From: Gallionellaceae bacterium
GTDB taxonomy: Bacteria; Pseudomonadota; Gammaproteobacteria; Burkholderiales; Gallionellaceae
Assembly (NCBI GenBank): GCA_003151655.1
Contig: PLYB01000021.1
Location: forward strand, 1-6,933
DNA length: 6,933 nucleotides
Direction: 5' to 3'
The position numbers and the translations under genes are program-made. Numbering within the stretch: the first letter of the stretch is position 1; every line of letters begins with the position of its first letter. Below are positions 1 to 4,592 of this stretch, in pieces. The notes under the pieces are model-generated. The model worked only from the letters and a program-made list of their open reading frames with translations, made no database searches and was not told where the DNA came from.

Positions 1-1200
1 CAGTCCGAACTCGAAGCATTGATACGCGAAAAAATGCAGGCGTTGCCGGGTGTGCGCGTGACTGTCGGTGCGGGTGATAACGGTGAAAAACTCCAGTTAT
101 TGTTGGCAGGCGATGATCCGGTAGCCTTGGCTGAAACGGTGCATAAGGTAGAGCGCGATCTGCGTACCATCAAAGGGCTGGGCAATATTACTTCCACTGC
201 CAGTCTGGTACGTCCCGAGATCAGCATCCGCCCGAATTTTGCGCGCATGGCTGATTTGGGAGTGACGGCAGAAAGTGTCGGTGAGGTGGTGCGTATCGCC
301 ACCGCAGGCGACTACAGTTCCGCGCTGGCCAAACTCAATCTGCCGCAACGGCAAGTACCAATACGCGTGCAGATGCCGGAGTCGGCGCGCGAGCAGATCG
401 AAGTGCTGGAGCAACTTCCGGTACACGGCAAAGCCGGTAATGTGAAACTGGCCAATGTCGCCGACATCACTGTGAGCAGCGGATCGGCGCAGATCAACCG
501 GCTGGATCGCAGCCGCAACGTTGCGATCAACATTGAATTGAACGGACGGCAACTGGGTGATGTTTTCGCCGAGGTCGGAAAACTGCCCAGTATGAAAGTG
601 TTACCGCCGGGCGTCCGGCGCGGTGAATCCGGTGATGCCGAGATGATGCAAGAACTGTTTGCCAGTTTTGGTATGGCGATGCTAACCGGTGTGATGTGCG
701 TGTATATCGTGCTGGTGCTGCTGTTCAAGGATTTCTTGCAACCGCTGACGATTCTGGCGGCGTTGCCGTTCGCCTTCGGCGGTGCCTTCGTGGCGCTATT
801 GGTCACCCACAGCAGCTTCTCTATGCCATCGTTGATCGGCTTGTTGATGCTGATGGGTATCGTCACGAAGAATTCAATTCTGCTGGTGGACTACGCCATC
901 ATGGCGCGGCGTGACGAGGGCTTGAGTCGCTTCGATGCGCTGATGGATGCATGCAGCAAACGCGCCCGTCCGATCGTGATGACCACCATCGCCATGGGCG
1001 CGGGTATGTTGCCGATCGCGATGGGCTTGGGCGCGGAGCCCAGTTTCCGCATGCCGATGGCGACAGCGGTAATCGGCGGCCTCATCACGTCCACCTTACT
1101 CAGCCTGTTTGTGGTGCCGGTGGTGTTTACCTATGTGGATGATCTGATGGAAAAGTTTAAACGAATGCGGCGAAGTGAGTCGGAGATGGGGATAAAATAA
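1..1200 (+). CDS. RND efflux transporter permease, HAE1/AcrB-like, C-terminal part (5' end outside window)
   Basis: This is the last 399 residues of a proton-driven RND pump, which sits in the inner membrane and exports drugs or similar compounds together with a periplasmic adaptor and an outer-membrane channel. The frame is open from base 1 and ends with TAA at 1198-1200; the first in-window start-like codon (TTG at 19) lies inside the gene. The first ~215 residues are periplasmic pore/docking domain, followed by about five membrane helices, the usual C-terminal half of the family. At nt 856-894 the GIVTKNSILLVDY motif contains the Lys equivalent to AcrB K940. RPIVMTT (nt ~967-987) carries the Thr equivalent to AcrB T978. 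Both belong to the proton relay; the paired TM4 aspartates lie outside the window. The C-terminus is a short basic tail. No adaptor or channel gene follows, so any partners must lie upstream. The substrate cannot be told from this part. The family call is secure. Confidence 0.95.
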   Translation, partial: QSELEALIREKMQALPGVRVTVGAGDNGEKLQLLLAGDDPVALAETVHKVERDLRTIKGLGNITSTASLVRPEISIRPNFARMADLGVTAESVGEVVRIATAGDYSSALAKLNLPQRQVPIRVQMPESAREQIEVLEQLPVHGKAGNVKLANVADITVSSGSAQINRLDRSRNVAINIELNGRQLGDVFAEVGKLPSMKVLPPGVRRGESGDAEMMQELFASFGMAMLTGVMCVYIVLVLLFKDFLQPLTILAALPFAFGGAFVALLVTHSSFSMPSLIGLLMLMGIVTKNSILLVDYAIMARRDEGLSRFDALMDACSKRARPIVMTTIAMGAGMLPIAMGLGAEPSFRMPMATAVIGGLITSTLLSLFVVPVVFTYVDDLMEKFKRMRRSESEMGIK

Positions 1201-1285
1201 TCAGGGGGCGATGTTGTTCCACAGTAAAGCCGTGTGCGGGGCTATTTGGATTGCTGCGGTGCAATACACATCCGAAAAAAACGCT

Positions 1286-1434
1286 TAACCTGCAGCAATG
1301 TCACCAACCGACAATTGCTGTGTATTCAATAAAACTTTCGCCCCGCCGCTTGAGTTGCTTGGAACGGGGCAAGTGATGGTTGAAATTGGATCAGAATAAT
1401 GGGGACGGAACAAAGGGTAGCGTCCCCTTTCTTC
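1286..1434. repeat. Structured interspersed repeat, copy A (~149 bp)
   Basis: This is the first of two tandemly placed copies of the same element; copy B starts 181 bp downstream and aligns over nearly its whole length, with scattered substitutions and two single-base gaps. Three potential stem-loops are visible. The first is CAGCAATGTC (1293-1302) with GACAATTGCTG (1310-1320), a 7-base loop and one bulged T. The second is GCCCCG (1340-1345) with CGGGGC (1365-1370). The third is GGGGACG (1401-1407) with CGTCCCC (1421-1427). The element starts 85 bp after the RND stop codon. Bases 1201-1285 and the 32-bp spacer 1435-1466 show nothing recognisable. Short GC-rich palindromic repeats of this kind are often REP-type elements moved by RAYT (Y1) transposases. 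That link is inference, as no such transposase is in the window. Confidence 0.85.
1401..1427. terminator. Hairpin GGGGACG-N13-CGTCCCC at the end of repeat copy A; possible terminator
   Basis: A perfect 7-bp GC-rich stem with a 13-base loop is followed on the plus strand by TTTCTTC. The same stem recurs in copy B at 1580-1606. It lies 200 bp after the RND stop codon and is the best candidate in this stretch for ending plus-strand transcription from the efflux gene. The trailing pyrimidine tract is short and interrupted, so it is not a classical intrinsic terminator. The hairpin is certain as sequence; its terminator role is a guess. Confidence 0.4.
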
Positions 1435-1466
1435 ACGATACGGTTCGCCCCCGCATCTGATATGGG

Positions 1467-1613
1467 TAACCTGCGGCAATGTCACCAACCGACAATTGCT
1501 GTGTATTCAATAAAGCTTTCGCTTCGTCGCTTGAATTGCTTGAAGCGGAACAAGTGCTGGTGAATTGGATCAGAGTAATGGGGACGAAACAAAGGATAGC
1601 GTCCCCTTTCTTC
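1467..1613. repeat. Structured interspersed repeat, copy B (~147 bp)
   Basis: This is the second copy of the element at 1286-1434. The 5' portion is the best conserved: a run of more than 30 bases from about 1480 is identical to copy A. The first stem keeps pairing through a G-T wobble (CGGCAATGTC at 1474-1483 against GACAATTGCTG at 1491-1501). In the second stem, GCTTCG (1521-1526) faces CGGAAC (1546-1551), with one compensatory change relative to copy A, one wobble and one mismatch. A shifted perfect stem, CGCTTC (1520-1525) with GAAGCG (1542-1547), is also available. The terminal GGGGACG/CGTCCCC stem (1580-1606) is intact. Copy B lies just downstream of the minus-strand gene ending at 1662, with a 43-bp gap if the extra bases shared with copy C (to 1618) are counted. 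Confidence 0.85.
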
Positions 1614-1661
1614 CATTCAGCGAGGCCGCTTAATGCATATTGTAGCGTGGCTTTTTGTTCT

Positions 1662-1961
1662 CTAGGCGAGTTCAGCCCTAACGACTTTAATAAGTGACTC
1701 ACGCCCAGCCTCACGCTTTTGAATCGCGGAAATCATGATCTGTTGATCGTCTCTGTGAGACCGAGTTAAAGCCGCCCATTCCCTATAAACCTTCATAAAC
1801 GATTCAATTTCTGCGTGAATTCTTTCGCTACGAGTTTTTATGTCGGATGATAATTCGGGCTCTGGCTTCCATTCCCATCCATCAATTGGACATTGATGTG
1901 CAATGGTACGGGTGAGGTCAGAAAAATACCAATTGACAAACTCTTCGGATATTCCAGACAT
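1662..1961 (-). CDS. Uncharacterised 99-residue protein
   Basis: I do not recognise this protein. It starts with ATG at 1961 and ends with TAG at 1664-1662. A strong Shine-Dalgarno run (AAGGGGG on the minus strand, about 1966-1972) sits at a good distance from the ATG, which supports both the gene and this start. The product has no signal peptide and no membrane segment. Its N-terminal 30 residues are aromatic-rich (three Trp, including a DGWEW stretch). From about residue 40 it is charged and probably helical to the end, reading like a small soluble helical protein. The gene is AT-richer than the efflux gene and lies between repeat copy B (downstream of its stop) and fragment C (upstream of its start), like a small mobile cargo gene. 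The next minus-strand gene upstream is about 190 bp away. Coding status is fairly likely because of the ribosome site; the function is unknown. Confidence 0.6.
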   Translation of the reverse strand: MSGISEEFVNWYFSDLTRTIAHQCPIDGWEWKPEPELSSDIKTRSERIHAEIESFMKVYREWAALTRSHRDDQQIMISAIQKREAGRESLIKVVRAELA

Positions 1962-2107
1962 GACACCCCCTTTAAATTATCTAGGCACACAGTTAAGCTG
2001 CGTTTGAGTATACAGGATTCGATTCGAGTACTGCTCTGGAACACGTAAAAGAACATTGCTGTAGCGCTTTCAAAAAACTATGGGCTATATTTCACTGCGC
2101 TCATGAT

Positions 2108-2141
2108 CGAAACAAAGGGTAGCGTCCCCTTTCTTCCATTC
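2108..2141. repeat. Fragment C of the structured repeat (34 bp)
   Basis: These 34 bases match 1585-1618 in copy B with a single mismatch, and carry only the last part of the element. The left GGGGACG arm is missing because the similarity begins inside it. The alternative stem AAAGGG (2114-2119) with CCCTTT (2127-2132) is perfect and has a 7-base loop. The fragment lies 10 bp downstream of the stop codon of the minus-strand gene ending at 2152, so the hairpin could help end that transcript. Bases 1973-2107, upstream of the 99-residue gene, contain a TATACT-like -10 sequence on the minus strand (near 2008-2013) but no convincing -35. Confidence 0.8.
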
Positions 2142-2151
2142 TTCCATAAGT

Positions 2152-2952
2152 CTAATATTGCGTACATCTTGAAGCGGCGTTCAATTTTTTTATCTTTTCA
2201 ATAAAGGCAAATTTATCTGATTTTATCTGCGTATCAAAGAGATAAAAATTGCCACTACCTATAAGCCAGAACAGCTTATCAACCTCATATGGAAGTTTAT
2301 TAATTTTTCGGCAGTAAGCCTCAACGTCTCGATACACAACAAAATCATTTTTTGATTTGGTAAGGCCGAGTCCAATAGCAATATCTCGAATATGCGTGTC
2401 TGGCTTGAGAAAGTCAGGTGAAATATTTTCCTTAATAAAGTCGCAGGCTAATGCAAATCCAAAGCCAAATATGTTTTCAGAAAGAATAAGTGGCAATGAT
2501 AACTTGGTGTATTCACTAGCCCAAAATCCCTTTATAAACTTATCGAAGTCATCATATTTGTCAAAAAGCTGAAGAAATTCAGCCACAGATACAATTGCTT
2601 TGCAGTAAATAACCCAAAAGTTCTTGTTGTTATATTTTTCCATTCTCCCTGGAGGGGTATATTCATCCTGATCAATTGAATCAAACAAAGCATCCCAAGC
2701 CACATATTTGGCTAGCACTTTTTTGTGATCAAAATCAAATAACAAATGTTGTATATTTTCAATCTTGCCTATGCTATTGGGCATGCCCTGTCTATTCTTG
2801 GCACAATTCAAAATAGCTTTATAAACGTCCGGAAGAGTGTTTACCTTCCGGCTCTTCCATTCGTTCAGTTGACTGTCAATCATCTTCTCTGTTACTTGAT
2901 CGAACCCTAAAAGGTATTCTTTACCAATATTAAAATATTCAATATTGTTCAT
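2152..2952 (-). CDS. Putative HhH-GPD-like (DNA glycosylase fold) protein, 266 residues
   Basis: ATG at 2952 is preceded by the ribosome site GAGGAG (minus strand, 2963-2968) at 10 bases, and the gene ends with TAG at 2154-2152. There is no signal peptide or membrane helix, so it is probably cytoplasmic. Residues ~158-172 (ENIFGFGFALACDFI) resemble a helix-hairpin-helix with a GFG turn. It is followed by KPDTHIRDI (183-191), which looks like the VDTHV/PDxHI segment of the HhH-GPD superfamily of base-excision glycosylases, where the Asp (here D185) is catalytic. LFWLIGSGNFY (227-237) is a further aromatic block near the C-terminus. The Lys of bifunctional glycosylase/lyases is not evident in the hairpin, so if it is an enzyme, a monofunctional glycosylase or a divergent DNA-binding relative is more likely. 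Residues 1-150 are charged and unrecognised. The gene is very AT-rich (about one third GC in a sampled stretch), unlike the efflux gene, which suggests horizontal transfer. The coding call is strong; the fold assignment rests on motif reading alone. Confidence 0.6.
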   Translation of the reverse strand: MNNIEYFNIGKEYLLGFDQVTEKMIDSQLNEWKSRKVNTLPDVYKAILNCAKNRQGMPNSIGKIENIQHLLFDFDHKKVLAKYVAWDALFDSIDQDEYTPPGRMEKYNNKNFWVIYCKAIVSVAEFLQLFDKYDDFDKFIKGFWASEYTKLSLPLILSENIFGFGFALACDFIKENISPDFLKPDTHIRDIAIGLGLTKSKNDFVVYRDVEAYCRKINKLPYEVDKLFWLIGSGNFYLFDTQIKSDKFAFIEKIKKLNAASRCTQY

Positions 2953-3157
2953 TATCTAATGTCTCCTCAAGGCCGCAGCGCTAACAGCATGCCACCCATA
3001 GTCAACTAAGTCCAGACTGAAGCGACAGTGCTCAATGGACGAATCCGAACGTGGCTCTGGCAACAACGGCATGAGCGTGTGCTGCCGATCCGCAACAAAG
3101 CGCACAGAAACTTGGTGGATCTCCTTATCTGTCGCATTGTAGGGTTATCGTGATGAG
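2953..3157. other. Gene-free GC-richer gap between two minus-strand genes
   Basis: No gene is convincing in these 205 bases. A hand count over 2971-3140 gives about 55% GC, against about one third in a sample of the neighbouring HhH-GPD-like gene. The gap contains short open frames on both strands, including one of 35 codons at 3035-3142 on the plus strand, but none has a recognisable ribosome site or product. The minus-strand part near 2953-2970 is the leader of the HhH-GPD-like gene. The rest may be a remnant of other DNA left by an insertion or deletion. Confidence 0.5.
2963..2968 (-). promoter_or_regulatory. Ribosome binding site GAGGAG for the HhH-GPD-like gene
   Basis: On the minus strand, GAGGAG lies 10 bases before the ATG at 2952. 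It supports this start over the next internal ATG, at residue 24. Confidence 0.7.
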
Positions 3158-3484
3158 CTATTCGCAAATTGCACGCACATATGCCAACAAAGACTTTCTT
3201 TCCGCAGTTCGTAATTGTCCAAATAGTACGATTAACTCAGCCAGAGCCTCATCTTCAGTATAGAAATACGCAGTCGGCACCCCCAATACTTTCGCTAAGT
3301 TTCGCACAGTTAAAAAATCCGGTGAATGCTTTCCTCTTTCATATTGATTGATTCGTGCGGAAGCGCAGAACTCATCAATTCCCGCTCTAACGCCTAATTC
3401 GGCTTGAGAAATACCTAAACTCTTACGAGCAGCTTTCAAGCGGCTTGAAAAAATAGGCAATTCAAATTTGGCATGTTTCGTCAT
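3158..3484 (-). CDS. XRE-family helix-turn-helix transcriptional regulator, 108 residues
   Basis: This is a small DNA-binding regulator, probably a repressor. Residues 12-73 form a Cro/C1-type HTH domain. RLKAARKSLGISQAEL (15-30) gives helix 1 and the start of helix 2. The SARINQYERGKHSPDF segment (42-57) covers the recognition helix and the conserved turn after it. NLAKVLGVPTAYFYTEDE (62-79) is the typical end of the domain. The C-terminal 30 residues (AELIVLFGQLRTAERKSLL) are a short helical tail seen in a common proteobacterial XRE subgroup. ATG at 3484 gives the full domain, but the ribosome site is poor: the only AGG is almost touching the ATG. The transcript may therefore be leaderless or weakly translated. 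A perfect palindrome begins 3 bp upstream of the start codon (3487-3501), so autorepression is likely. It is transcribed away from the beta-barrel gene at 3660, the usual layout of a repressor and its target. Confidence 0.9.
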   Translation of the reverse strand: MTKHAKFELPIFSSRLKAARKSLGISQAELGVRAGIDEFCASARINQYERGKHSPDFLTVRNLAKVLGVPTAYFYTEDEALAELIVLFGQLRTAERKSLLAYVRAICE

Positions 3485-3486
3485 GC

Positions 3487-3501
3487 CTAAGATAATCTTA
3501 G
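3487..3501. promoter_or_regulatory. Operator-like palindrome O1, CTAAGATAATCTTAG
   Basis: This is a perfect 7+1+7 inverted repeat immediately upstream of the XRE start codon. It shares the CTAAG-N5-CTTAG pattern with O2 at 3521-3535, and both are followed by TATT. The centres are 34 bp apart, a little over three helical turns. Its position over the start region suits autorepression of the regulator gene. Binding by the neighbouring XRE protein is inferred from adjacency and symmetry. Confidence 0.7.
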
Positions 3502-3509
3502 TATTTGAA

Positions 3510-3538
3510 TTGACTAAACACTAAGGAATACTTAGTAT
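3510..3538 (+). promoter_or_regulatory. Sigma-70-type promoter candidate for the beta-barrel gene
   Basis: The -35 element TTGACT (3510-3515, 5 of 6 to consensus) is followed after 17 bp by TAGTAT (3533-3538, 4 of 6). Transcription would start near 3545 and give a leader of about 115 bases before the ATG at 3660. Operator O2 lies between the two elements and over the -10. Confidence 0.55.
3521..3535. promoter_or_regulatory. Operator-like palindrome O2, CTAAGGAATACTTAG
   Basis: This is the second CTAAG-N5-CTTAG site. It fills most of the spacer of the plus-strand promoter candidate 3510-3538 and overlaps its -10 element. A protein bound here would block RNA polymerase, so repression of the downstream beta-barrel gene is the simplest reading. 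Confidence 0.7.
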
Positions 3539-3559
3539 TCTGGTCGGCTTTGATGGTAA

Positions 3560-3584
3560 GGCGCATATTCAACAGCAGTGCGCC
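3560..3584 (+). other. Leader hairpin GGCGCA-N13-TGCGCC
   Basis: A perfect 6-bp GC-rich stem with a 13-base loop would lie in the early leader RNA of the beta-barrel gene if transcription starts near 3545. It has no U tract, so it is not a terminator. It could affect RNA stability. The role is speculative. Confidence 0.3.
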
Positions 3585-3610
3585 CCATGGGACAAGGAAA
3601 TAATAATTAC

Positions 3611-3619
3611 TGCTATAAG
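3611..3619 (+). promoter_or_regulatory. Alternative extended -10 promoter candidate
   Basis: TGCTATAAG (3611-3619) is an extended -10 element, TG-N-TATAAG, with 5 of 6 bases matching. The best -35, GGGACA at 3589-3594, sits at 19 bp and is weak. If used, it would give a leader of about 35 bases and would escape the O1/O2 sites. It is less likely than the 3510-3538 promoter. Confidence 0.3.
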
Positions 3620-3659
3620 AAGTTCGGGGGATTTTGTAAATATTAAACTAGGGGGATTT

Positions 3660-4541
3660 ATGCAAGCCATGAACGCAGAAACACATCAAGATTTGTCTCT
3701 GAGCCACAAAGCAAAATGCACTTTTACGAAAGCTATTGCTGCACTGATCGCTATAACCGCATTCTCAAGTGTTGCATATGCGGATGAAAAAACAGCAGAA
3801 ATTACACCAGCACAAGGCCGAGTTGTGGAGGACTCACTGGTTTATAACGACCCAACTGTAGGGAATGAGAATCAGTGGGCAGCAGGTATAACACTCGATT
3901 ACAATAATTTTTCAAATACATTTGTCTACCCTAACTCACCTTATGCGGACGCAACCCAACCAACCCAGTATGCGCAATCAGGTATTGGTGCTTTTGTTGG
4001 GTATGGCGACTATTCGGTACTACTAAACTACAGACAAGGCACGGGCAATGGAACTATAACGTACCCGTATTCAGCACCGTGGACGAACCAAACCTTAAAT
4101 GACAATTTCACTATTAGTTCATATGAAGTAGATTTTCGTTGGCTGCTGAGTTCGTTTCAATACAGATATTTTGTGCCTTATGTACTCTATGTATATCAGT
4201 CTGAGTCGAGAAATGACACAAGAACTGGTTCGTGGTTTGGAACACCACTTACACAAACCGACACTTCAAGTATTACCGCATCTGGTTTTGGTATTGGCGG
4301 AATTATTCCAATTTCAGAGATTTACGGATTTCGGGTTGATATTAGAGGTACCTCAGTGCAAGATAACTTTACTTATGCGGGAACAACGACTCAATACACT
4401 TACCCTGGGTCAGAATCAGCTATAACCGCATACTATAACATTACGAAATCGTCCAACGTGCAACTTGGATATAAAACCATGACGTATCAAGGTTATCCAG
4501 TGACAGGTCAATATGTACTACTTGGCTATACATTTAGATAA
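3660..4541 (+). CDS. Outer-membrane beta-barrel protein, 293 residues, function unknown
   Basis: This is a predicted outer-membrane barrel of unknown substrate. ATG at 3660 has a purine-rich GGGGG site (3651-3655) just upstream. A second ATG at residue 4 (3669) is also possible. The signal peptide has an unusually long n-region, with a hydrophobic core at about residues 25-38 (AIAALIAITAFSSV) and a likely cut after AYA at 41. The mature ~250 residues are rich in Tyr, Thr, Ser and Gly, contain almost no Cys, and show alternating polar/apolar strands with aromatic girdles. Examples are residues 73-82, 107-124, 153-180, 209-230 and 269-293, compatible with 8-12 strands. The chain ends LLGYTFR, with the aromatic penultimate residue typical of barrel insertion signals. 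The gene is AT-richer than the efflux gene and is divergent from the XRE regulator. No close family is recognised; a porin-like or adhesion role cannot be separated. Confidence 0.75.
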   Translation: MQAMNAETHQDLSLSHKAKCTFTKAIAALIAITAFSSVAYADEKTAEITPAQGRVVEDSLVYNDPTVGNENQWAAGITLDYNNFSNTFVYPNSPYADATQPTQYAQSGIGAFVGYGDYSVLLNYRQGTGNGTITYPYSAPWTNQTLNDNFTISSYEVDFRWLLSSFQYRYFVPYVLYVYQSESRNDTRTGSWFGTPLTQTDTSSITASGFGIGGIIPISEIYGFRVDIRGTSVQDNFTYAGTTTQYTYPGSESAITAYYNITKSSNVQLGYKTMTYQGYPVTGQYVLLGYTFR

Positions 4542-4545
4542 TATC

Positions 4546-4580
4546 CAATGGAATGGATAGAGTTGCTATCCATTCCATTG
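4546..4580. terminator. Perfect 15-bp inverted repeat between the barrel and caspase genes
   Basis: CAATGGAATGGATAG (4546-4560) is separated by AGTTG from its exact reverse complement (4566-4580). It begins 4 bp after the barrel stop codon and ends 12 bp before the caspase ATG. Position and stem strength suggest a terminator or attenuator for the barrel transcript. It is followed by TAATAAATTATT rather than a T run, so it is not a standard intrinsic terminator. It may instead protect the 3' end or control translation of the next gene. Confidence 0.6.
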
Positions 4581-4592
4581 TAATAAATTATT

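Noticed and set aside
1226..1250. Weak AGCC/GGCT hairpin just after the efflux gene as its terminator
   Set aside because: The stem is only 4 bp with no T tract. The repeat hairpin at 1401-1427 is a better candidate.
1286..1613. Repeats A and B as integron attC sites
   Set aside because: One end of copy A fits a core-site pattern (GTTAAGC on the minus strand), but copy B has GTTACCC there. No matching opposite core site is found in either copy, and no integrase is present.
1479..1697. Plus-strand 72-codon open frame over copy B
   Set aside because: It lies on the repeat and the antisense of the 99-residue gene, with no ribosome site. The equivalent frame in copy A stops early.
1285..1714. 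Minus-strand open frames of 67 and 93 codons through the repeats, sharing an LLNTQQLSVGDIAAG ending
   Set aside because: The shared peptide comes from the repeated DNA itself. The frames overlap each other, diverge outside the repeat, have no ribosome site and match no family I know.
3035..3142. Plus-strand 35-codon open frame in the GC-rich gap
   Set aside because: It has no ribosome site, an odd composition rich in Ser, Arg and Cys, and no recognisable product.
3553..3603. Possible 16-codon leader peptide (ATG at 3553) upstream of the barrel gene
   Set aside because: There is no ribosome site and no regulatory codon run, so it is indistinguishable from chance.
4171..4425. 84-codon open frame inside the barrel gene
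   Set aside because: It is an out-of-frame shadow of the barrel gene, which has a signal peptide, a strand pattern and a proper C-terminus.
3669..4541. Barrel gene starting at the second ATG (residue 4)
   Set aside because: It cannot be excluded, but the GGGGG site is 13 bases away and is closer to the first ATG. The difference is only three residues.
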